A DNA stretch of 64,000 nucleotides from Bacillus dicomae (GTDB lineage: Bacteria > Bacillota > Bacilli > Bacillales > Bacillaceae_G), in the NCBI RefSeq assembly GCF_006494425.1, contig NZ_VHIV01000003.1, forward strand, positions 248,001 to 312,000. The letters run 5' to 3'. Position numbers and translations under genes: made by a program. Positions within the stretch are counted from its first letter, which is position 1. Each line of letters begins with the position of its first letter. The notes beneath the pieces are model-generated. The model made no database searches. It was given only the letters and a program-made list of their open reading frames with translations, and was not told the DNA's origin. Below are positions 24,865 to 32,831 of this stretch, in pieces.

Positions 24865-25566
24865 TTATTTTCCTATAGAAAACCCTTCAAACATTCTTCC
24901 TCCATACTGTTCTAACGTATTCTCTACAAAAGTAATTAATTTTCTTTTCTCTCCCGTTGTATAAAAATGATCGAACGCCGCTACAAATTGATCCGCATAT
25001 TGTTCATCATATCTTCTAAGTACCCTTATAAACCATTTTGAATTTCCAAGCCATTTACCATTTACTCTTAATACATATTCATGTACTAAATCAGCTAATA
25101 AATTCGCGATAAACAATTCTTCTTCTCTTTTTGATGCACCAATAAAGTCATCCAAAGTATCCGTAATAAAATACCGCTTCTGCTTCATCATTTCTTCAGT
25201 CCATTTAGCTGGTCCTTTACTTAGTAAATCATTTGCTTCTTTTTTTAATTTCTCAATTATTTCATTGTCACCTTTTAATACAATCCCTTCTGAAACTAAT
25301 TGTGGCAACGAAGGTCGCCCGCGATCACAATCCATTTTAAAAAAGGTTTTATACGTTTCAAAATTATGTACAAACACTTCGGCTGGCCATCCATTACTAT
25401 AGAAAGATTCTCGATAACAAGATGTAAAACTTTGATCAACTATTACAATGTCCAGATCAGATGTCTTTGTCGCTTCTCCTCTTGCAACGCTTCCTCCAAG
25501 TAAAGCTACATTACAATTCGGAAATTGTGATGTAATGATGCTTTGTGCCGCTTCCATTGCTTTCAT
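24865..25566 (-). CDS. Nucleotidyltransferase domain protein (aminoglycoside nucleotidyltransferase-like)
   Basis: A 233-residue protein of the DNA polymerase beta-type nucleotidyltransferase superfamily. The motif GGSVARGEATKTSDLDIVIVD (about residues 24-44) contains the GS and D-x-D that bind nucleotide and Mg2+. The C-terminal half is helical and charged. Relatives adenylylate antibiotics or proteins. In the cluster with AlkD-like, GNAT and DinB-like genes; 15-21 bp gaps on both sides suggest an operon. Confidence 0.8.
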   Translation of the reverse strand: MKAMEAAQSIITSQFPNCNVALLGGSVARGEATKTSDLDIVIVDQSFTSCYRESFYSNGWPAEVFVHNFETYKTFFKMDCDRGRPSLPQLVSEGIVLKGDNEIIEKLKKEANDLLSKGPAKWTEEMMKQKRYFITDTLDDFIGASKREEELFIANLLADLVHEYVLRVNGKWLGNSKWFIRVLRRYDEQYADQFVAAFDHFYTTGEKRKLITFVENTLEQYGGRMFEGFSIGK

Positions 25567-25587
25567 AACCGTTCCCCTTTTCTTATT

Positions 25588-26265
25588 TTACTTTCTTTTT
25601 TCAGCTCTTTCTCTCGCTTTTTTTATATACGGCTCTGCGTCTGGTGTTTTGCATGACGTTGCTCCGTGATCAACTTGTACTTTTCCAATTTCACGTGCAA
25701 TTTCAATCGCTGTTTGCTCTAAGTCTTCATTACGAATTCCTATCGCGATTAATGCACTATTCATCGCTTCTTTTTTTCTATTTTTTTCATTATGTATATT
25801 TACTTTAATTTCTTCTAGATACGGAGAGAAGAAATCATCTTGTAACATTTTATTTTTAATCGCTATATTTGCTAATAAAGACCAGCCTGCTCTTCCAATC
25901 CATTCATCATCAGACTTTGTCCAGTCTTCCATTCTTTCTATCGCGATTGGCGACGTACAAATAGCCGTCATCAATACGTCCATTAAACAATAATAATCAA
26001 CTTCCCGTACCCATTTATTTAGCAATTCTGTCGTAACTTTCTTTGGATCTAAAATCATTGTTGCTAAAGTCATTGCATCCATATTTTTTGTTTCCCATAA
26101 TGAAATTGCTAAATCATGATCTTTTTTTATCTTCTTTTTCAACAATTTTAAATTAGCAAAACTAACTCCGAATAATGGCTCTTTCGCTCCGTGATTTTTA
26201 TACGTTTTACGATTTTGTTCTGTTCCATATTCCTCTAGTTGCTGCATTACTTCCTCAAGTAACAT
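25588..26265 (-). CDS. DNA alkylation repair protein (AlkD-like HEAT repeat)
   Basis: A 225-residue helical protein like the AlkC/AlkD family of 3-methyladenine/7-methylguanine glycosylases built of HEAT repeats. Motifs: LFGVSFANLKLLKKKIKKDH near the start, LWETKNMDAMTLATMILD (about residue 56), and a late GKVQVDHGATSCKTPDA, where family members carry conserved residues contacting DNA. The length is as usual. It is the first gene of the five-gene cluster; AGAGGTGGG precedes the ATG. Confidence 0.78.
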   Translation of the reverse strand: MLLEEVMQQLEEYGTEQNRKTYKNHGAKEPLFGVSFANLKLLKKKIKKDHDLAISLWETKNMDAMTLATMILDPKKVTTELLNKWVREVDYYCLMDVLMTAICTSPIAIERMEDWTKSDDEWIGRAGWSLLANIAIKNKMLQDDFFSPYLEEIKVNIHNEKNRKKEAMNSALIAIGIRNEDLEQTAIEIAREIGKVQVDHGATSCKTPDAEPYIKKARERAEKRK

Positions 26266-26553
26266 ATACCCACCTCTTTATCTTTTATGTTGACTTCATA
26301 TATGTATGTACGATACATTCTACATTACTTTTTAATTTTCCTATATTTATTTTTAAAATACGGTAAATGAAATTTTAATTGATGTATTTTAAACAATAGA
26401 CATTCTCTTTGCTAACATACTCTGCATGCAAATCCCCAACTAACACGCTCATTAGGTTTACTATATACATGAACAAATCACATGCATTTTCATTCAACTT
26501 TTTCTCCAATTTATTAAAGCTCCAAAACAATGAAATCTTGCATACTTTCGACC

Positions 26554-26585
26554 AAACTTTTTTACACTTGTAAAAAAGTTTTTTT
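26554..26585 (+). terminator. Isolated terminator hairpin upstream of deacetylase promoter
   Basis: Perfect 12-bp stem AAACTTTTTTAC / GTAAAAAAGTTT, loop ACTT, T run to 26585. No annotated gene ends here in the plus direction. Confidence 0.6.
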
Positions 26586-26616
26586 GCATTTACCTACCTA
26601 TAATTGCTAATATAGT
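26584..26616 (+). promoter_or_regulatory. Likely promoter of the polysaccharide deacetylase gene
   Basis: TTGCAT (26584-26589), 18-bp spacer, TAATAT (26608-26613); the alternative TTTACC / TATAGT pair at 26589-26616 overlaps it. Transcription would begin about 25-30 bp before the gene. Confidence 0.45.
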
Positions 26617-26648
26617 AGAGTAGAACTTTTATAGAGAGAAGGAAAATT

Positions 26649-27476
26649 ATGCACAATGGAATTCGAATGACAACTTTAGTAAAAAGGGCTATGTTGATTT
26701 GCGCTGGGGTATTATTTACTTATGAAGCAGCTTTTGGATCAGTACATACAGCTCTAGCTAGTTCAGAGGATGAAGCTAAATCAGTCCAACTTGTAAGTGA
26801 AATTCAAACTTCTCTTGCCCCGAAAGAAGCTCCAAAACAATATAATGGGCAAGTTAGAAAAGTCGCTTACTTAACATTTGACGATGGTCCTGGAAAATAT
26901 ACAGCTGAGCTTTTAGATATGTTAAAAAGAGAAAATGCAAAAGCAACATTTTTCCTAATTGGTTCAAACGTAAAAGCATTCCCTGATCTTGTAAAACGTG
27001 AAGATACTGAAGGCCACTACGTTGGGATGCACAGTATGACTCATAACTACAAGAAACTTTACACTGAAGGTCATTACGTAGACGAAATGAAGGAAGATCA
27101 AGGCTTAATCGCTGGCGTTCTAGGTAAATCACCCGTATTAACTCGTCCTTCTTACGGCTCAATGCCAGGATTAAACGAAGCTCTTCGCAACAAAGTTGTT
27201 GAGAATGGTTTAAAAGTTTGGGATTGGACAATCGATTCATTAGACTGGCGATATAACAAAATGCCAGTAGACGCTGCATCTGCTAAAATCGTAGAAAACG
27301 TTCTAAACGGTGCTAACAAACCAACAGAAGTTATCCTTATGCACGACATTCATCCACAATCAGTGAAAGCAGTACCTGGTATTATTAAAGGGCTGAAAGA
27401 AAAAGGATATGAATTAGAAGCCTATAGTGAGAACGAACACTTCCCGTTAAACTTCTGGCATGATAACCGTATGTAA
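26649..27476 (+). CDS. Polysaccharide deacetylase (NodB domain, peptidoglycan/chitin-type)
   Basis: A 275-residue exported protein. The N-terminal signal segment (LVKRAMLICAGVLFTYEAAFG) is followed by a NodB-homology domain from about residue 70: motif 1 TFDDGPG (catalytic and metal Asp), motif 2 HSMTH (metal His pair), motif 3 TRPSYGS (Arg; usual RPPYG altered), motif 4 DWTIDSLDW and motif 5 ILMHD. It most likely deacetylates N-acetylglucosamine or N-acetylmuramic acid units of peptidoglycan, which can give lysozyme resistance. One of a large paralogous set known in the B. cereus group. GAGAAGG precedes the ATG. Confidence 0.88.
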   Translation: MHNGIRMTTLVKRAMLICAGVLFTYEAAFGSVHTALASSEDEAKSVQLVSEIQTSLAPKEAPKQYNGQVRKVAYLTFDDGPGKYTAELLDMLKRENAKATFFLIGSNVKAFPDLVKREDTEGHYVGMHSMTHNYKKLYTEGHYVDEMKEDQGLIAGVLGKSPVLTRPSYGSMPGLNEALRNKVVENGLKVWDWTIDSLDWRYNKMPVDAASAKIVENVLNGANKPTEVILMHDIHPQSVKAVPGIIKGLKEKGYELEAYSENEHFPLNFWHDNRM

Positions 27477-27478
27477 TG

Positions 27479-27521
27479 AAAAAGACTTGATTTCCTTTAG
27501 GATATCAAGTCTTTTTTTATC
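27479..27521 (+). terminator. Terminator after the polysaccharide deacetylase
   Basis: Stem AAAGACTTGAT / ATCAAGTCTTT with T6. Also usable by the convergent gene on the minus strand. Confidence 0.8.
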
Positions 27522-27942
27522 GTTTCGGAAATTTTATTTGTTGTTCTTCAATCAAACGAATAATATTTTTTCTATCTTCTTGCGTAATAGTAATACAAAA
27601 TTCGTACTCTTCTTCTTTACACCATGAAGGATTTAGTTCTATAGATAAACGAACTATAATTTGAAATATCTCTTCTTTTTCTCCTATAAATTCAAACGAC
27701 AGATTAGGTTCTATGAAGTCTATTCGGGTATACGTAGGATTCGGTAATGTTTGAAACCATTCTTTCATGTGTTGTAATTCGCTAGTTTGTAAAAAAGGAT
27801 CTATCGTTTCAAAAACTTTATTTCCCTCTGAAAGTTTCACTTTTATTATTAGCCAATTACGATCAAATGTATCAAATGCATTGTTAAACTCGTATTTTAC
27901 AGCTTCTACATGTAATGATACAATTTCATTTTGAAAAATCAT
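27517..27942 (-). CDS. WapI-family immunity-like protein
   Basis: A 141-residue beta-rich acidic protein. The pattern FDTFDRNWLIIKV, DPFLQTSELQHMKEWFQTLP and FIEPNLSFEFIGE resembles the WapI group, which in B. subtilis neutralises the tRNase tip of the contact-dependent toxin WapA. No toxin gene lies in this window, so it would be an orphan immunity gene or a family member with another role. Perfect AAGGAGG ribosome binding site. The assignment comes from pattern recall and should be checked. Confidence 0.5.
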   Translation of the reverse strand: MIFQNEIVSLHVEAVKYEFNNAFDTFDRNWLIIKVKLSEGNKVFETIDPFLQTSELQHMKEWFQTLPNPTYTRIDFIEPNLSFEFIGEKEEIFQIIVRLSIELNPSWCKEEEYEFCITITQEDRKNIIRLIEEQQIKFPKR

Positions 27943-28062
27943 AAATTACCTCCTTATTATTCAAGTAGCTTTATCCTCAAGTATAGAGACAATCCAATTA
28001 ATATTTAATAATGCTTTCAAATTATTTTATCATAATTTTTAAATACATTAATGGAATAATAA

Positions 28063-28101
28063 AAAAGACTTGCATTCATTACAAGAATCCAAGTCTTTTT
28101 C
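28063..28101 (-). terminator. Terminator of the PTS operon
   Basis: Stem AAAAAGACTTG / CAAGTCTTTTT with a 17-base loop; the T run serves the minus strand. Confidence 0.75.
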
Positions 28102-28111
28102 ATCTTATCTA

Positions 28112-29383
28112 TTAAAAAATATATCCTACTAACTTCACAATTTCACTAATTAAAATACCTACAACTGCAAAATCAGAATCACCAAATGTTGTATTCTCAA
28201 ATCCTAATCCGCCTAATATAGGTAATAATATTGCTGGTAGGAATGAAATTAGTAATCCATTTACAAAAGCTCCTAGTATTGCTCCTCGTCTTCCTCCAGT
28301 TGCATTACCGAATACAGCTGCTGTTGCTCCTGTGAAGAAGTGAGGAATTAACCCTGGCACTATTACACTTAAACCGATAAATGGAAGTATAAACATGGAA
28401 AGTAATCCAGCAATAAAACTTGTTAAGAAGCCAATAATAACTGCATTTGGTGCAAATGGGAAGATTGTTGGACAATCTAACGCTGGTTTTGCATTTGGTA
28501 CAAGTTTATCTGCAATCCCTTTAAATGCAGGTACTATTTCTGCAATTAACATGCGGACACCCGCTAAAATAATATATACTCCTGCTGCAAATGTAATTGC
28601 TTGCATGAAAGAATACACAAGGTAATTTTGTCCGTTACTTAATTCCGTTTCGATAAACTCCTTACCCGCAAATGGTGCAACAATAAAGAATAATACAGCC
28701 ATCGTTAATGACATAGAAACTGATGTATCACGTAAAAACCCTAGTGACTTAGGCACTTTAATTTGTTCTGTTGATTTATCCTTATTTCCAAATTTACTCC
28801 CAACAAATCCTGCCGCTAAGTATCCAACTGAGCCAAAATGGCCGATTGCGATATCATCCATTCCTGTAATTTTTCTAACGTATGGTTGTAATAATGCTGG
28901 AAAAATCACCATGAGTGCCCCTAAAATGATTGATCCAACAATAACTAATGTAGCACCTTGCATCCCGGTAGTTGAAAATACCGCTGAAATTAAACATGCC
29001 ATGAATAATGTATGATGACCAGTTAAAAACACATATTTAAATTTTGTAAAACGTGCAATTAGTAAATTCGCAATCATACCAAATACCATAATTAACGCTG
29101 TTTCTTTTCCTAATGTTTGCTGTGCTATTGCAACCACAGCTTCATTATTTGGTATAATCCCTTTAATATGGAATGCTTTATCAAATATTTTACCAAAAAC
29201 ATCTAAAGCTCCAATTAATATAGTGGCTCCGCCTCCTAAAACGACGAAGCCCATAATTGTTTTTAAGGTTCCTGAAACCGTATCTGCAAAATTTTTCTTT
29301 TGCAGTAGTAAACCACACATAGCAAATAATCCGACTAATATTGCAGGTTGTCCTAAAATATCCTTCATAATTATATCAAACAT
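28112..29383 (-). CDS. ulaA: PTS ascorbate-type transporter subunit IIC
   Basis: A 423-residue integral membrane protein with about eleven hydrophobic segments, the membrane channel of an ascorbate (UlaA)-type phosphotransferase system. Supporting features are the N-terminal LLQKKNFADTVSGTLKTIMG, VFLTGHHTLFMACLI (substrate site region) and the late PHFFTGATAAVFGNATGGRR. The gene follows IIB by 24 bp. The true sugar could differ from ascorbate. The IIA function is supplied by the C-terminal domain of the upstream regulator or encoded elsewhere. Confidence 0.85.
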   Translation of the reverse strand: MFDIIMKDILGQPAILVGLFAMCGLLLQKKNFADTVSGTLKTIMGFVVLGGGATILIGALDVFGKIFDKAFHIKGIIPNNEAVVAIAQQTLGKETALIMVFGMIANLLIARFTKFKYVFLTGHHTLFMACLISAVFSTTGMQGATLVIVGSIILGALMVIFPALLQPYVRKITGMDDIAIGHFGSVGYLAAGFVGSKFGNKDKSTEQIKVPKSLGFLRDTSVSMSLTMAVLFFIVAPFAGKEFIETELSNGQNYLVYSFMQAITFAAGVYIILAGVRMLIAEIVPAFKGIADKLVPNAKPALDCPTIFPFAPNAVIIGFLTSFIAGLLSMFILPFIGLSVIVPGLIPHFFTGATAAVFGNATGGRRGAILGAFVNGLLISFLPAILLPILGGLGFENTTFGDSDFAVVGILISEIVKLVGYIF

Positions 29384-29407
29384 AGCACTACTCCCCCTTC
29401 ATTGTTA

Positions 29408-29677
29408 CTACATTAGGTGTTTTTGTAATGCTTCTTTAATTTCATTTAAATCTAAAATATTCGTTAATCCAGCAACTGTTCGAGTACCATCTTCAAGGTT
29501 ACAAATAATATCTTTCGCACCTAAATATAAATCTGCTTGTTCTGATTTACTTGATGCTAAATCTGTGTGTGATACTTCTGCTTGTAATCCTAATTCATTT
29601 AAAATTTTCTTCACATTCATTTCTACAATAAAACTACTTCCTAATCCATTTCCACATACAACTAATATTTTTTTCAT
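29408..29677 (-). CDS. ulaB: PTS ascorbate-type transporter subunit IIB
   Basis: An 89-residue cytosolic phosphocarrier. The phosphorylated Cys is in KILVVCGNGLGSSFI at residues 3-17, the P-loop of lactose/ascorbate-type IIB domains. It accepts phosphate from IIA and passes it to the sugar entering through IIC. It lies between the regulator (13 bp) and IIC (24 bp). AAGGGGAG ribosome binding site. Confidence 0.87.
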   Translation of the reverse strand: MKKILVVCGNGLGSSFIVEMNVKKILNELGLQAEVSHTDLASSKSEQADLYLGAKDIICNLEDGTRTVAGLTNILDLNEIKEALQKHLM

Positions 29678-29690
29678 TTCAATCTCCCCT

Positions 29691-31796
29691 TTAATTAGAA
29701 TATTTAGCTATCATTTTTAGCATTTCATCTATTGAATTTGAATGAATTAACATTTCCACATTTTTCGGATCAGATAACATCTCACTTAATTGTGCCAACG
29801 CTTTCAAGTGTGTCTCATTATCAATCGCTGCCAATACAATAATTAAATTTGCGGCATGCTCTTGTTTTTCTGAAAATAGAACACTGTCTTTTAGTTGTAA
29901 TAAACTCATCCCTAACTTTTTGACCCCTGCTTCTGGGCGAGCATGAGGTATTGCAATTTTAGGTGCAATAACAATATAAGGACCTAATTTTTCTACATTT
30001 ACAATCATTTCATTGATATATTCTTCAAAGATGTATTGGTTTTGTAATAACGGATCAGCCGCTAATCTTATCGCATCTTTCCAATTATCAACACGATCTT
30101 CAAGATGAATAAATTCTCTAGTTAAAAGTTCGTTTAACATTGGTTTATATTTCTCCTCCTTCTCAAAATACGCAGGACCACTCATAAATTCAATCAGTTC
30201 TCTTTTTAAAGATTTCTCATCCACTACGTCAGCATATTTTTGAATTATCCCCATCACTAAATCCACAGAATCTTTTTGATTCTCTCCATACAATACTCCA
30301 TTTACTTTTCTTAATAGAGCTGCTTTTTCAGAATCCGATAAAATTGGGTTAACCTTTAAAACCGGCACATTCCCTTTTTCAATTTCAGTAGTCGTAATTA
30401 TACAATCTACATCAAATGTATTTGATTCATATTCCCGTTTTGAAATTGTATTTAATATATCTATGTTTGAAAATAACTTCTCTAATTGATACTGCAACAT
30501 ACGTGATGTGCCAATACCATTTGGACAAACAAGTAATGCCGTTTTTCGTGGATTGGGAACGATTCCCTCTTTCCTCATCCAAGCTCCAAAATGCATAGTA
30601 ACATACGCAATTTCATCATCGGAAACAGATTTTCTCACATATTCTTCAAAATGATGAATTACCTTTTTCGTAAGAAAATATACCTCTTCATAATTTTCTT
30701 GAATTGTATTTCGTAATGGGTTTTCAATTTCTATTCCATACTTCACACGATAAAATGCAGGTTTCATATGCAAATATAGATCTGTAAACAACCCCTTAAA
30801 GTCTTGAAATAAAACACAAGCATAGTGTTGAAAATCTTTAATCATGCAGTGAACAATTGAATGTATTTCATCCATATTATTTTTCTCATAAACATTTTCC
30901 TGATAATTTACTTTTGCACCTAGCAAATGAGTCGTAATATAATAGATTTCATCTATTGGAAATTTGACAACAAACGCTCGTTCAAACTGCTTTGCTATAT
31001 ATTTTGCAGCTTCAAATTGCTTTGAATCTTTCAGAACATTTTTTTCAGCTTCTTCCATCTCGACGCACTTGCCTTTTAGAATACGTCTATGGAACAAATA
31101 GATGTAAACGCTTAAATTTTCTAGTACCTCATCTGTATATTGGACACCTAAAAACTCTTCACAGTTCGCAAAGATTTTTTTTATAGTGTACAATGTTTCA
31201 CGTGCAAGAGTATCTGTTTCACTTCCCATATCACTCATAATATAATTTACTTGTGATATTAAATACCCCCATCCATTTTGGGAAATAATTTGAGAGAGGC
31301 TTAAAATTAATAAATTTCGTTTACTCTGTTCATTTCCAACAATTTGATAGCCTTCCTTACGATAAAAATGTAAAGATAAGTTATACTTATTGAACTCTAC
31401 TTTTAGCTTTTTCAAATCTGCAAGTACAGTATTACGACTTACCTGCAAAAGGTTTATTAAGTCTTCCAATAAAATTCTTTTTTCCTGTATTAACAAATAT
31501 AATATTAACCATATTTTTCTTTCTTTCGGAGAATATTCATATTGATTATTCATACTCTCATTTAATTTCTTTACTATCATTTGTTTCGTTTCTTTATTTA
31601 AGCAATAACCTAAATGTCGTATATATTCAATAGAATGTAACCCTTCCTCTTGTAACCAATCGTCAATCTTCTTAATATCATAATAAAGCGTTCGTTTAGA
31701 AACTTGAATTACATCAATTAATTGATTTATAGACACATAATCTTCTGCTTGAATAATTTGTTGCAAAATATTTATACTTCGAGTATCTAATATCAT
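29691..31796 (-). CDS. PRD-containing BglG/UlaR-like regulator with EIIB- and EIIA-type domains
   Basis: A 701-residue multidomain PTS-controlled regulator. Order: a winged-helix HTH (about 1-70, SINQLIDVIQVSKRTLYYDI), a second HTH (about 85-160, LLQVSRNTVLADL), two PRDs with conserved His (HLLGAKVNY, about 290; YVTMHFGAW, about 400), an EIIB-like domain (LLVCPNGIGTSRML) and a C-terminal EIIA domain with phosphorylatable His in PKIAIPHARPEAG. It activates or represses the operon it leads according to sugar and PTS phosphorylation state, and its EIIA may serve transport. AAAGGGTG lies inside a palindrome before the ATG. Confidence 0.87.
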   Translation of the reverse strand: MILDTRSINILQQIIQAEDYVSINQLIDVIQVSKRTLYYDIKKIDDWLQEEGLHSIEYIRHLGYCLNKETKQMIVKKLNESMNNQYEYSPKERKIWLILYLLIQEKRILLEDLINLLQVSRNTVLADLKKLKVEFNKYNLSLHFYRKEGYQIVGNEQSKRNLLILSLSQIISQNGWGYLISQVNYIMSDMGSETDTLARETLYTIKKIFANCEEFLGVQYTDEVLENLSVYIYLFHRRILKGKCVEMEEAEKNVLKDSKQFEAAKYIAKQFERAFVVKFPIDEIYYITTHLLGAKVNYQENVYEKNNMDEIHSIVHCMIKDFQHYACVLFQDFKGLFTDLYLHMKPAFYRVKYGIEIENPLRNTIQENYEEVYFLTKKVIHHFEEYVRKSVSDDEIAYVTMHFGAWMRKEGIVPNPRKTALLVCPNGIGTSRMLQYQLEKLFSNIDILNTISKREYESNTFDVDCIITTTEIEKGNVPVLKVNPILSDSEKAALLRKVNGVLYGENQKDSVDLVMGIIQKYADVVDEKSLKRELIEFMSGPAYFEKEEKYKPMLNELLTREFIHLEDRVDNWKDAIRLAADPLLQNQYIFEEYINEMIVNVEKLGPYIVIAPKIAIPHARPEAGVKKLGMSLLQLKDSVLFSEKQEHAANLIIVLAAIDNETHLKALAQLSEMLSDPKNVEMLIHSNSIDEMLKMIAKYSN

Positions 31797-31800
31797 ATTT

Positions 31801-31848
31801 GGTGTACACCCTTTCTATACTTGTTCACTAATTGACTTGCAAGTATAG
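31801..31848 (-). promoter_or_regulatory. Leader dyads before the PTS regulator gene
   Basis: GGTGTACACC (31801-31810) is a perfect palindrome that includes the ribosome binding site on the minus strand. Next to it, CTATACTTG (31815-31823) and CAAGTATAG (31840-31848) form a 9-bp inverted repeat. Either an operator for the regulator or an RNA structure controlling translation. Confidence 0.45.
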
Positions 31849-31874
31849 ATACTAACTTTGCAAAATTAGATTTT

Positions 31875-31890
31875 TTGAAATCGCTTTCTA
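31875..31890. promoter_or_regulatory. Candidate cre site (CcpA binding)
   Basis: TTGAAATCGCTTTCTA fits the B. subtilis cre consensus WTGNAANCGNWNNCWW at every position. It lies 80 bp before the PTS regulator start, suiting carbon catabolite repression of the sugar operon. Confidence 0.6.
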
Positions 31891-32101
31891 TTAATATAAT
31901 ATCTATTATTGCTTCTAAATATAAGTCCAAATTTTTGTTTTTCTGTAGTGCAAAGATTGTGCTTTGAAAATTTCCTACGCTTGTGTTTAATGCTATTATT
32001 CACCTTCCTGTTTCTTTTCAACAAAACATGAATATTACCCTCAGAATTTTTAATACTGTATAGTAGCTTAGCACATATTACTCTTAAGGAGTGATATATA
32101 T

Positions 32102-32773
32102 ATGGATTTTCTTTCCGCTGAATATTTGTCAGCCTTACTTGCCATCATTGTAATTGATTTAGTGTTAGCCGGTGATAATGCCATTGTAATCGGATTAGCA
32201 GCAAGACGATTACCGAAAGATCAACAAAAGAAAGTTATTATATGGGGCACCATCGGGGCAATTGCGATTAGAGCCCTCGCCACCTTAGTTGTCGTTTGGT
32301 TGTTAAAAATACCAGGGTTACTTCTAATTGGTGGTGTACTTCTTATATGGATTGCTTATAAATTAATTGCTGAAGGAAAAGATCACGATATTAAGGCCGA
32401 AGAAGGGTTTTGGTCTGCTATTAAAACCATTATCATTGCTGATGCGTTAATGGGTATTGATAATGTACTCGCTGTCGCTGGAGCTGCGCATGGCAATTTT
32501 TCTTTAGTAATTATCGGACTATTAGTATCTATTCCAGTAGTAGTATGGGGTAGTACATTAATTTTAAAATGGGTGGACCGGTTCCCTGTCATTATTACAA
32601 TTGGAGCAGCTGTTTTAGCTTATACTGCCGCAAAAATGATTGTAGATGAAAAGTGGTTCGCTGCATTTTTCGAAAGTAACCCCTTTATAAAATGGGCATT
32701 TATCATTATTGTCATTGCCGGTGTAGTATTCTTTGGAAAGATGAAACAAAAGACTAAAGATGTTTCTATTTAA
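32102..32773 (+). CDS. TerC family membrane protein (YjbE/YceF-like)
   Basis: A 223-residue integral membrane protein with seven hydrophobic segments. The family signature of acidic residues in membrane helices is clear: IVIDLVLAGDNAIVIGLA near residue 17 and ADALMGIDNVLAVAGA near residue 113. Bacillus homologues export Mn2+, often to metalate secreted enzymes, sometimes under the yybP-ykoY manganese riboswitch; I do not see that riboswitch upstream. AAGGAGTG ribosome binding site. Confidence 0.87.
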   Translation: MDFLSAEYLSALLAIIVIDLVLAGDNAIVIGLAARRLPKDQQKKVIIWGTIGAIAIRALATLVVVWLLKIPGLLLIGGVLLIWIAYKLIAEGKDHDIKAEEGFWSAIKTIIIADALMGIDNVLAVAGAAHGNFSLVIIGLLVSIPVVVWGSTLILKWVDRFPVIITIGAAVLAYTAAKMIVDEKWFAAFFESNPFIKWAFIIIVIAGVVFFGKMKQKTKDVSI

Positions 32774-32798
32774 TAACATCGCTCTATTTACAAACAAA

Positions 32799-32826
32799 AG
32801 CGCTACTCATTTGAGTAGCGCTTTTT
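32799..32826 (+). terminator. Terminator after the TerC gene
   Basis: Stem AAAAGCGCTACTC / GAGTAGCGCTTTT with loop ATTT; also usable by the convergent gene. Confidence 0.82.
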
Positions 32827-32831
32827 AATAT

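Larger units (their letters stand above)
26266..26648. other. Intergenic region (383 bp) between divergent genes
   Basis: Holds the divergent promoters of the AlkD-like cluster (minus) and the polysaccharide deacetylase (plus), and the isolated hairpin at 26554-26585. I see no ORF with a ribosome binding site in it. Confidence 0.6.

Noticed and set aside
31797-32101. Possible yybP-ykoY manganese riboswitch before the TerC gene
   Set aside because: The conserved core of that riboswitch is not visible; the region instead holds the cre-like site and dyads of the divergent PTS operon.
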